From Pseudomonas sp. H1h (GTDB taxonomy: Bacteria > Pseudomonadota > Gammaproteobacteria > Pseudomonadales > Pseudomonadaceae), in contig NZ_AYMJ01000003.1 in assembly GCF_000633255.1 (NCBI RefSeq), forward strand, positions 310,001-374,000: a stretch of 64,000 nt of DNA, written 5' to 3'. Of this stretch, positions 42,901 to 54,900 are shown one piece after another. Made by a program: the position numbers and the translations under genes. Each line of letters starts with the position of its first letter. The stretch's first letter is position 1. The notes below the pieces were generated by a model. The model saw only the letters and a program-made list of their open reading frames with translations, was not told the origin of the DNA and made no database searches.

Positions 42901-45900
42901 GCAGCCGCGACTGGTGGCGTATTTCACCGAACAGGCGCAGGTCGAGGCGCTGCCGGTGGGCGAGTTGCGTGCGCAATTGCTCAGCCGGTTGCCGGAATAC
43001 ATGGTGCCGGCAGCGTTCGTCAAACTTGCCGCGCTGCCGCTGACCGCCAATGGCAAGGTTGATCGCCGGGCCTTGCCGGCGCCCGATCTGGCAGCGTTGT
43101 TCACCCGCGAGTACGTGGCGCCCGAAGGCGAGGTGGAAACCGCGCTGGCGCAGATCTGGGCTGATGTGCTGCAGGTCGAGCGGGTGGGGCGTCAGGATCA
43201 CTTTTTCGAACTGGGCGGCCACTCGCTGCTGGCGATGCGCATGGTCTCGCAGGTGCGGCAACGGCTGGGTGTCGAGTTGGCACTGAGTGATCTGTTTGCC
43301 AACGCCGAACTGGCGGCGGTCGCTTCTGTGCTGAGCGAGGCCGGACGCTGTGCGCAACCGCAGATCCTGCCGGTACCGCGTGACGGCGCCTTGCCGTTGT
43401 CGTTCGCCCAGCAGCGCTTGTGGTTCCTCGCACAAATGGAAGGCGCCAACACCGCCTACAACATTCCCGTGGCCCTGCGCCTGCGTGGCCGTCTCGACGA
43501 CGCGGCGCTGCAACGCGCACTGGCGCGCATCGTCGCCCGCCACGAAACCCTGCGCAGCCGCTTCGCCCAATTCAACGACGAAGCCCAGGTGCTGATCGCC
43601 CCGGTGGATACCGGCCTGCTGCTGCGGGTCGAAGACCTGCGCCAGCACCCGCAGCCCGACGAAACCCTGCAAGCACTGATTCAGGGCGAAGCCTCAGGGC
43701 CGTTCGACTTGCAGGACGATCCGCTGATTCGCGGACGGCTGGTGCGGTTGGCCGACGATCACCATGTGCTGTTGCTGACCCTGCACCACATCATCTCCGA
43801 TGGCTGGTCGATGGGGGTACTGACCCGCGAACTGATGGCGCTGTATCAGGCGTTCAGTCACGGTCAGCCGGACCCGTTGCCGCCACTGGCGCTGCAATAC
43901 ACCGACTACGCGGTATGGCAGCGGCGCTGGCTCAGCGGCGAAGTGCTGCAACGTCAGAGCGAGTACTGGCAACAGACGCTCGCCGGCGCTCCGGCGCTGC
44001 TGATGCTGCCGACCGACCGTGCGCGTCCGGCGCAGCAGGACTATGCCGGCAGCAGCGTCGAAGTGCTGCTCGATGAGCGTTTGAGCGCCGCGCTCAAGGC
44101 CTTGGGCCAGCGCCATGGCGTGACCTTGTACATGACGCTGATGAGTGCCTGGGCGATGTTGCTCAGCCGCTTGTCCGGGCAGTCGGACGTGGTCATCGGC
44201 TCGCCAGTGGCCAATCGCACCCGCGCCGAGATCGAAGGCCTGATCGGCATGTTCGTCAACACCCTGGCCCTGCGCATCGATACGTCGGGCGACCTCAGCG
44301 TCGAAGCGCTGCTGGCGCGGGTCAAGGCGCAAACCCTGCAAGCGCAGGCGCATCAGGACCTGCCGTTCGAGCAGGTGGTGGAAATCACCCGGCCGGTGCG
44401 CAGCCTGGCGCACAGCCCGGTGTTTCAGACGTTGCTGAGCTGGGACGGCCTCGAAAGCCCGGCACTGGCCCTTGGTGAACTGACACTGGAAGGCGTGGCC
44501 GAACCGAGCCACTTTGCCAAGTTCGACCTGTCGCTGAGTCTGGGCGAATCCAGCGGGGCGATTCGTGGCTCGCTGGAGTACGCCACGGCGCTGTTCGACG
44601 AGGCAACCGTGCAGCGTTTTGTCGGTTACTTCCAGCGCCTGTTGCAGGCAATGGTCGCCAACGATCAGGCCGTGCTGGAACATGCGCCGCTGCTGGCGCA
44701 GGAAGAGCAGCAGCGTTTGCTGGAGGGGTTCAATGCCACGGCGGTGGATTACAACCTCGAACAGACCATTCATGGTCTGTTCGAGGCGCAAGTGGCACGC
44801 ACGCCGCAGGCCATCGCGTTGCAAAGTGATCAGTTGCGCCTGAGTTTTGCCGAGCTCAATGCCCGGGCCAATCAACTGGCGCGGCACCTGCGTGGATTGG
44901 GTGTGCAGCCGGATTCACGGGTCGGAATCTGCGTCGAGCGTGGTCTGGACATGGTGGTCGGGCTGTTGGCGATCCTCAAGGCCGGCGGCGGCTACGTACC
45001 GCTGGATCCGGCGTACCCGCTGGAGCGCCTGGCCTACATGCTGGAGGACAGCGCGCCATTGGCGGTGCTGGTGCAGGGTTCGACCCGCGCATTGCTGGGC
45101 GAGGGCGCGGTGCCGCTGATCGATCTGGATCAGCCGCACTGGCAGTTGCTGCCGACGGATAATCTCGCGGTCGCTCGACTGACCCCGCAGCACACCGCCT
45201 ACGTCATCTACACCTCCGGCTCCACCGGTCAGCCGAAAGGCGTGATCAACGAGCATAGCGGGGTGGTCAACCGCCTGCTGTGGATGCAGGACGCCTATCA
45301 ACTGACAGCGGCCGATACCGTTCTGCAGAAAACCCCGTTCAGCTTTGACGTGTCGGTGTGGGAGTTCTTCTGGCCGTTGATGACCGGTGCGCGACTGGTC
45401 ATGGCGCAGCCGGGCGGGCACAAGGACCCGCAGTATCTGAGCGAAATCATCGAGCGTGAACACATCACCACGCTGCACTTTGTACCGTCGATGCTCGACG
45501 TGTTCCTCGCCCACGCCGACACCGTACGCTGCGGTGGCTTGCGTCAGGTGATGTGCAGCGGCGAAGCGTTGCCGGGCAGTGTAGTGCGGCGTTTCAAACG
45601 GCAATTGCCGGGCAGCGAATTGCATAACCTCTACGGCCCGACCGAAGCCGCCGTAGACGTGACCGCGTGGAACTGCGCCGGGCCGCTGGAGCAGACCCCG
45701 GACAACACACCGATCGGCAAACCGATTGCCAACACCCGTCTGTACATCCTCGACGCACAGCAGCAACCGGTGCCGCACGGCGTGGTCGGCGAGCTGTACA
45801 TCGGTGGTGTGCAGGTGGCCCGCGGTTATCTGAACCGCCCGGAACTGAACGTCGAACGCTTCCTCGACGATCCTTTCCAGGCCAATGGGCGCCTGTACCG

Positions 45901-48900
45901 CACCGGCGACGTCGCGCGCTATCTGGCCGACGGCAACATCGAGTACCTGGGGCGCAACGACGATCAGGTGAAGATCCGTGGCCTGCGCATCGAACTGGGT
46001 GAAATCCAGGCACGCCTGACCCAGCTCGACGGCGTGCAGGAAGCCGCTGTGCTGGCCCGCGAAGACGTGCCCGGTGACAAGCGTCTGGTGGCGTACTACA
46101 CCGGTGAGCCGTTGGACATCGACGCGTTGCGCAGCCATCTGTTGGAGCAGTTGCCGGATTACATGGTGCCTGCCGTGTTCGTGCACCTCGACACATTGCC
46201 ACTGAGCCCCAATGGCAAACTCGACCGCAAGGCACTGCCTGTGCCGGATCTGGCGTCGCTACCGGGTCGCGCATACGAAGCACCGGTCGGTGACGTGGAA
46301 ACCGTGCTCGCCGCGCTTTGGGCCGAGCTGCTCAACGTCGAGCGCGTAGGGCGCCACGATCATTTCTTTGAACTGGGCGGGCATTCGCTGCTGGCGGTCA
46401 ACCTGGTGGCGAAAATGCGTCGTGCAGGGCTGACGGCAGACGTTCGCGTGTTGTTCAACCAGCCGACCCTGTCTGCACTGGCCGCGGCTGTCGGTGGCGA
46501 GCCGCAGGCTGACGTGCCGGCCAACCGCATTGCGGCGGATTGCCCGCGCATCACCCCCGAGCTGCTGCCGCTGGTGGCACTCGACCAGGCCGCCATTGAC
46601 CGCATCGTCGCCAGCATCCCGGGCGGCGTCACCAACGTGCAGGACATTTATCCGTTGGCCCCGCTGCAGGCGGGGATCTTTTTCCATCACCTGTCGGCGC
46701 CTCAGGGCGACCCTTATGTGCTGCAAGCGCAGTTTGCCTTCGCCGACGAGCAACGTCTTGAAGCCTTCATCCAGGCTTTGCAGCAGGTGATCGAGCGTCA
46801 CGACATTCTGCGTACTTCGCTGTTCTGGGACGGGCTGGAGGAGCCGGTGCAGGTGGTCTGGCGCCACGCGCCGCTGGCGTGTGAGGGCGTGCTGCTGGAC
46901 GCGGCGAATGCTGATGCGCTGGAGCAACTGCGCAGCCGCTTTGACGCCGGTCACTATCGGATGCCGATCGATCAGGCACCGCTGTTGCGTGTGGTCCACG
47001 CGCCGGACACGGTCAATCAGCGTGTGGTGGCGATCCTGCTGTTCCATCACCTGGTGATGGACCACGTGGCACTGGAAGTGCTGCAACACGAAATGCAGGC
47101 GTTCCTGCTTGGTCAGGCGCAGCGTCTGGCCGAACCGGTGGCGTACCGCAATTATGTGGCGCACACCCGTGCCGGGTTGAGCGCTCAGGCGCACGAAAGT
47201 TTCTTCCGCGAAATGCTTGGAGACGTCAGCGAACCGAGCGTGCCGTATGGCCAAAGCAGTGTTGCGCAAGGTCTCGGTGAAGAAGCCCGGCGCTCGCTCG
47301 ACCTGGACCTGAGTCAGCGCGTCAGGGCCAAGGCCCGGCGTCTGGGCATCAGTGCGGCGAGCCTGATGCATTTGGCCTGGGCGCAGGTGCTGGGACAACT
47401 GTCCGGGGGTGAAACGGTGGTGTTCGGCACCGTGCTGCTGGGCCGCTTGCAAGCGGGCGAGGGCGCCGAGCGGGCGCTGGGGGTGTTCATCAACACCTTG
47501 CCATTGCGCATTGATCTGGGCCAGCGCTCGGTCAAGGACGCCGCGCTCGCCACCCACCAACGATTGAACGCGCTGCTGCAACACGAGCATGCGCAATTGG
47601 CTCTGGCCCAACATTGCAGCGCCATGCCTGCCGGCACGCCGTTGTTCAGCACCTTGTTCAACTATCGCCACAGCGCGACTGCCGGCGCGTCTTCCCGGGC
47701 TGCAGCAAGCGCGTGGCAAGGCATGCAGTTGCTCAATGCCGAGGAACGCACCAACTACCGGCTGAGCCTGAGTGTCGATGACCTGGGCGAAGGCTTCAGT
47801 TTCACCGCAATGGCCGGCGACGGCATCGACGCCGGGCGCATCTGCGAGTACATGCAACTGGCCGTGGGCAATCTGTTGCGCGCGCTGGAACAGGCGCCGC
47901 AGTCGAGCGTTGATCAGCTGTCGATTCTGTCGCAGGACGAGCGCCGGCAACTGCTGGTCGAGTTCAACGCCAGCACGCGTGAATACCCGCAGACGCTGAC
48001 CGTACATGCCCTGTTCGAAAGGCAAGTGCTGGCCGACCCACAAGCCATCGCCGCCGTGCATGGCGGACAAACCTTGAGTTATGGCGAACTGAACGCCCAG
48101 GCCAACCGCCTGGCGCATCACTTGATCGGCCAAGGCGTGCAGCCGGGCGACCACGTGGCGATCCTGTTGCCGCGCTCGCTGGAACTGCTGGTGGCGCAAC
48201 TGGCGATTGCCAAGTGCGCGGCGACCTATGTGCCGCTGGACATCAATGCGCCGAGCGAGCGTCAGGCGTTCATGGTCGAGGACTGCCGCGCAGTGGCGCT
48301 GCTGACCCTCAGCAGTGAAACCATCTATTACGCCGCGCCACGCATCGACCTTGACCGGCTCAAGCTCAGCGGCCAGCCGACGCACAACCCGAACCTGGCG
48401 CAAAGCTCGGAGGCGCTGGCGTACATCATGTACACCTCCGGCTCCACCGGCACCCCGAAAGGCGTGATGGTTCCGCACCGTGGCATCGGGCGTCTGGTGC
48501 TGAACAACGGTTATGCCGATTTCAACGCGCAGGACCGTGTGGTGTTCGCTTCCAACCCGGCGTTCGACGCCAGCACCATGGACATCTGGGGCCCGCTGCT
48601 CAACGGCGGGCGCGTGGTGGTGATCGATCACCAGACCTTGCTCGATCCGAACGCTTTTGGCCGCGAACTGAGCAACTCCGGGGCGACGATCCTGTTCGTC
48701 ACCACCGCGCTGTTCAACCAGTACGTGCAACTGATTCCGCAGGCGCTCAAAGGCTTGCGCATCCTGCTGTGCGGTGGTGAGCGCGGTGATCCGGCGGCGT
48801 TCCGCACGCTGCGGGCTGCTGCGCCGCAACTACGCATCGTGCATTGCTACGGCCCGACCGAAACCACTACCTACGCCACCACCTTCGAGGTTCTTGAGGT

Positions 48901-51900
48901 GGCTGAAAACGCCGAGAGCGTGCCGATTGGCGGGCCGATTTCCAACACCCAGGTGTATGTGCTCGACGCGCACCAGCAACCGGTGCCGATGGGCGTGACC
49001 GGCGAGTTGTACATTGGCGGACAGGGCGTGGCGCTGGGTTACCTGAACCGCCCGGACCTGACCGCCGAGAAGTTCCTGCGCGATCCGTTCAGCGACCGGC
49101 CTGGCGCGTTGCTCTATCGCACCGGCGACCTCGCACGCTGGCTGGCACCGGGGCAACTCGATTGCATCGGGCGCAATGACGATCAGGTGAAGATCCGGGG
49201 TTTTCGCATCGAACTGGGGGAAATCGAGAGCCGTCTGCTGGGCTATCCGGGCATCAAGGAAGCCGTGGTGCTGGCGCGCCGTGATGCTCAGGAGCCGCTG
49301 CGGCTGGTGGCTTACTACACCGCCCACGATGGCGCTGTGGACATTGCCACTCTGCGCGAGCATTTGCAGGCGCGGCTGCCGGAGTACATGGTGCCGAGTG
49401 CGTGGGTGGCCCTCGACAGCCTGCCGTTGAACAACAACGGCAAGGTCGATCGCAAAGCCTTGCCCAAACCGGATGAGGCGGCGCTGTTCACCCGCGAATA
49501 TGCTGCGCCGCAGGGCGAGCTGGAAATTGCACTGGCGCAGATCTGGGCCGAGGTCCTGCAAACCGGGCAGGTCGGGCGGCATGACAACTTCTTCGAACTC
49601 GGCGGGCATTCGTTGCTGGCGATGCGCATGCTGTCGCAGGTGCGCCAGCGTCTGGGCGTCGAGCTGCCTTTGAGTGAATTGTTTGCCGATCCGCACCTGA
49701 GCGCGGTGGCCGAAGTGCTGAACCGCGCCGGGCGCAGCACGCTGCCGGAGATTGTGCCGGCACCGCGTGATCAGGCGCTGCCGCTGTCGTTCGCCCAGCA
49801 GCGCCTGTGGTTCCTGGCGCAAATGGCTGGCGGCAACTCGGCGTACAACATTCCGATTGGCCTGCGCCTGCGCGGGCGGCTCAATGGCGAAGCGCTGCAA
49901 CACTCGCTGGGGCAGATCGTGGCGCGACACGAAACCTTGCGCAGCCGTTTCATCAGCCTTGACGATCAGGCGCAGGTGACGATTGCGCCGGTTGATAGCG
50001 GCCTGCTGTTGCAGGTGGAAGACCTGCGCCAAGACCCTCAGGCCGAAGCGACGTTGCAGGCGCTGCTTGCGCAAGAAGCCGCGACGGCGTTCGACCTGCA
50101 GCACGACCCGCTGATCCGCGGGCGGCTGGTAAAACTGGCCGACGAACACCATGTGCTGTTGCTGACGGTGCATCACATTGTCGCCGACGGCTGGTCGATG
50201 GGCGTTCTGACCCGCGAACTGATGGCGTTGTACCAGGCCTTCAGTCAGGGCCAGCCCGATCCGTTGCCACCGCTGGCGCTGCAATACGGCGACTACGCCG
50301 TGTGGCAACGGCGCTGGCTCAGCGGTGAAGTGCTGCAGCGCCAAAGCCAATACTGGCAACAGACCCTCGACGGTGCGCCGGCCTTGCTGACCCTGCCCAC
50401 CGACCGTCCGCGTCCGGTGCAACAGGATTACGCCGGCAGCACGGTCGAGGTGCTGCTGGACGAACGTCTGAGCGCCGGGCTCAAAGCCTTGAGTCAGCGT
50501 CACGGCGTGACCCTGTTCATGACCGTGATGAGTGCCTGGTCGCTGCTGCTGAGTCGCCTGTCCGGGCAGTCCGATGTGGTGATCGGCTCGCCGGTGGCCA
50601 ACCGTACCCGGGCCGAGATCGAAGGTCTGATCGGCATGTTCGTCAACACCCTGGCCTTGCGCATCGACACCTCGGGTGAGCCGAGTGTGGCCACGCTGCT
50701 GGCGCGGGTCAAGGCGCAAACCCTGCAAGCCCAGGCGCATCAGGACTTGCCGTTCGAACAGGTGGTGGAAATCGCACGACCGGTACGTAGCCTGGCGCAT
50801 AGCCCGCTGTTTCAGACCACACTGAGCTGGGACAGCAGCGTCGGACCGAACCTCGCACTGGGCGACCTGAGCCTCGAAGGTGTGGCCGCCCCGGGGCAGG
50901 TCGCCAAGTTTGATTTGACCCTGACCCTGGGCGAAGCCAACGGGGTGATTCGCGGTTCGCTGGAATACGCCACGGCGTTGTTCGATCAGTCGACCATCCA
51001 GCGTTATGTCGGCTACTTGCAGTGCTTGCTGGCGGCGATGGTCAGTGATGATCAGGCGGTGCTGGAGCGGGTGCAGTTACTCGCCGAGGATGAGCGTCAG
51101 CGCTTGCTGTGCGGGTTCAACGCCACCGCGCGCGAGTACCCGCAGACGCTGACCGTGCACGGGGTATTCCAGCAGCAGGCCGCAGCGCATCCAAAGGCTG
51201 TGGCGGCGGTGCATGGCGAGCATTCGCTGAGCTACTTTGAACTGAACGCCCAGGCCAACCGCCTGGCGCATCACTTGATCGGCCAAGGCGTGCAGCCGGG
51301 CGACCACGTGGCGATCCTGTTGCCGCGCTCGCTGGAACTGCTGGTGGCGCAACTGGCGATTGCCAAGTGCGCGGCGGCCTATGTGCCGCTGGACATCAAT
51401 GCGCCGAGCGAGCGTCAGGCGTTCATGGTCGAGGACTGCCGCGCAGTGGCGTTGCTGACCCTCAGCAGTGAAACCATCGATTACGCCGCGCCACGCATCG
51501 ACCTTGACCGGCTCAAGCTCAGCGGCCAGCCGACGCACAACCCGAACCTGGCGCAAAGCTCGGAGGCGCTGGCGTACATCATGTACACCTCCGGCTCCAC
51601 CGGCACCCCGAAAGGCGTGATGGTTCCGCACCGTGGCATCGGGCGTCTGTTGCTGAACAACGGTTATGCCGATTTCAACGCGCAGGACCGTGTGGTGTTC
51701 GCTTCCAACCCGGCGTTCGACGCCAGCACCATGGACATCTGGGGCCCGTTGCTCAACGGCGGGCGCGTGGTGGTGATCGATCACCAGACCTTGCTCGATC
51801 CGAACGCTTTTGGCCGCGAACTGAGCAACTCCGGGGCGACGATCCTGTTCGTCACCACCGCGCTGTTCAACCAGTACGTGCAACTGATTCCGCAGGCGCT

Positions 51901-54900
51901 CAAAGGCTTGCGCATCCTGCTGTGCGGTGGTGAGCGCGGTGAACCGGCGGCGTTCCGCACGCTGCGGGCTGCTGCGCCGCTACTACGTATCGTGCATTGC
52001 TACGGCCCGACCGAAACCACCACCTACGCCACCACCTTCGAGGTGCTTGAGGTGGCTGAAAACGCCGAGAGCGTGCCGATTGGCGGGCCGATTTCCAACA
52101 CCCAGGTGTATGTGCTCGACGCGCACCAGCAACCGGTGCCGATGGGTGTGACCGGCGAGTTGTACATTGGCGGGCAGGGCGTGGCGCTGGGTTACCTGAA
52201 CCGCCCGGACCTGACCGCCGAGAAGTTCCTGCGCGATCCGTTCAGCGACCGGCCTGGCGCGTTGCTCTATCGCACCGGCGACCTCGCACGCTGGCTGGCG
52301 CCGGGGCAACTCGATTGCATCGGGCGCAATGACGATCAGGTGAAGATCCGGGGTTTCCGCATCGAACTGGGAGAAATCGAGAGCCGCTTGCTCAGTTGCG
52401 CCGGGGTCAAGGAAGCGGTGGTGCTGGCACGTCGCGACGGCCAGGCAACCCCGCGTCTGGTGGCCTATTACACCGTGCACGATCAGCCGCTGGACAGCGC
52501 CGACCTGCACGCGCAATTGCAGGCGCGGTTGCCGGAATACATGGTGCCGAGTGCCTGGGTGCAACTTGCGACGTTGCCGCTGAACAACAACGGCAAGGTC
52601 GATCGCAAAGCGTTGCCCGCGCCGACCGAGGATGCGCTGCTCAGTCGCGCTTACGAGGCCCCGGTCACGGCGCTGGAAGCCAGTCTGGCCCGGGTCTGGG
52701 CCGAGGTGTTGCAGGTTGCGCAGGTCGGTCGTCACGACAACTTCTTTGAACTGGGTGGGCATTCGCTGCTGGCGATGCGCATGTTGTCGCAGGTGCGCCA
52801 ACAACTGGGGATCGAGCTGGCGCTGGGTGAGCTGTTCGCCAACCCGGAACTGGCCGCCGTGGCGGACGTGCTCAGCCGTGCCGGACGCAGCACGCTGCCG
52901 GATATCCTGCCGGCGCCGCGTGATCAAGTGCTGCCGCTGTCGTTCGCTCAGCAACGCCTGTGGTTCCTGGCGCAGATGGGTGGCGGTAATAGCGCCTACA
53001 ACATCCCGGTCGGCTTGCGCCTGCGCGGCCGGCTGGACGAAGACGCGCTGCAACGGGCGCTGGCGCGGATCGTTGCGCGCCACGAAACCCTGCGCAGCCG
53101 TTTCCATCAGCTTGACGATGAGGCCCAAGTGCAGATCCTGCCGGTGGACACCGGTGTGGTCCTGCGTGTCGAAGACTTGCGTGGCTATCCGCAGGCCGAC
53201 GAGGCCCTGCACAGACTGGCCGAGGCCGAGGCCTGCGCGCCGTTCAATTTGCAGGACGATCCGTTGATGCGCGGTCGTCTGGTGCGGCTGGCGGACGATC
53301 ACCACGTGCTGTTGCTGACCCTGCACCACATCGTCTCCGACGGCTGGTCGATGGGCGTGCTGACCCGTGAACTGGCGGCGTTGTATCAGGCGTTCAGTCA
53401 CGGCCAGCCCGATCCGTTGCCGCCACTGGCGCTGCAATACACCGACTACGCGGTGTGGCAACGCCGCTGGCTCAGCGGCGAGGTGCTGCAACGCCAGAGC
53501 GATTACTGGCAACAGGCCCTGGCCGGCGCGCCGGCGTTGCTGACCCTGCCCACCGACCGACCGCGTCCGGCGCAGCAGGACCACAGTGGTGGCAGTGTCG
53601 AAATACAGCTGGGCGAACAGCTGAGTGCCGGGCTCAAGACCCTGTGTCAGCGCCGCGCAGTCACGCCGTACATGGTGATCATGAGCGCGTGGGCGATGAC
53701 CCTCAGTCGCCTGTCCGGCCAGCCCGAGGTGGTGATCGGTTCGCCGGTGGCCAACCGCACTCGCGCCGAGATCGAAGGCTTGATCGGCATGTTCGTCAAC
53801 ACCCTGGCCTTGCGCATCGACACCTCGGACGAGCCGAGCGGCGAGGCGTTGCTGGCGCGGGTCAAGGCGCAAACCCTGCAAGCGCAGGCGCATCAGGACT
53901 TGCCGTTCGAACAGGTGGTGGAAATCTGTAAGCCGCTGCGCAGCCTGTCCCACAGCGCGTTGTTCCAGACGCTGCTCAGTTGGGACAACAACGACGGGCC
54001 GGCCCTGACCCTGGGTGAACTGAGCCTTGAAGGCGTGGCCGGGCCGAGCCGATTCGTCAAATTCGACCTGTCGTTGACCCTCGGTGAGCACCCGAGCGGG
54101 ATTCGCGGGGCGCTGAACTACGCCACGGCGCTGTTCGACGAAGCGACCATTCGCCGCTTTGTCGGCTACTTCCAGCAACTGCTGGCGACGCTGGTCAACG
54201 ATGATCAGGTTGTGCTGGCGCAAGTACCGTTGCTGGCGGCGGACGAGCGTCAGCGCTTGTTGGTGGACTTCAATGCGACGCAAGTCGAGTGCCCGCTGGA
54301 GCAACCGCTGCATGTGATGTTCGAAGCACAAGTGCGGCGCCGACCTGACGCGGTCGCCGTGCAGACGGCGGAACAGCGCCTGAGCTATCGCGAACTCAAC
54401 GAACGCGCCAACCGCCTGGCCCATCACCTGCGCGAACTTGGTGTGCAGCCGGACGCGCGAGTGGCGATCTGCGTCGAGCGCGGGCTGGATCTGGTGGTCG
54501 GTCTGCTCGGCATCCTCAAGGCGGGCGGCGCCTATGTGCCGTTGGACCCGAGCTACCCGACGGAGCGTCTGGCCTACATGCTCAAGGACAGCGCGCCGAC
54601 GGCGGTGCTGGTGCAGACGGCGACTCGCGGGTTGTTCGATAACGCGGCAGCCACGCTGATCGACCTTGACCACAGCACCTGGCAGACCCTGCCGGAGCTT
54701 GACTCGCAGGTGCCGGGCCTGAGCGCTTCGAACCTCGCTTACATGATCTACACCTCGGGTTCTACGGGCCTGCCGAAGGGCGTGATGATCGAGCACCGCA
54801 GCGCCTGCAACATGGTGCACTGGGGTTCGCAGCTCAGTCCGCCAACCGAACACGGCGCACTGCTGCAAAAGGCGCCGTTCAGCTTCGACAGTTCGGTGTG

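Noticed and set aside
48086..52384. Repeat between modules 9 and 10 as an assembly duplication
   Set aside because: The copies differ at scattered sites and sit in modules with different C-domain classes, so a simple misassembly is unlikely, although long reads would settle it.
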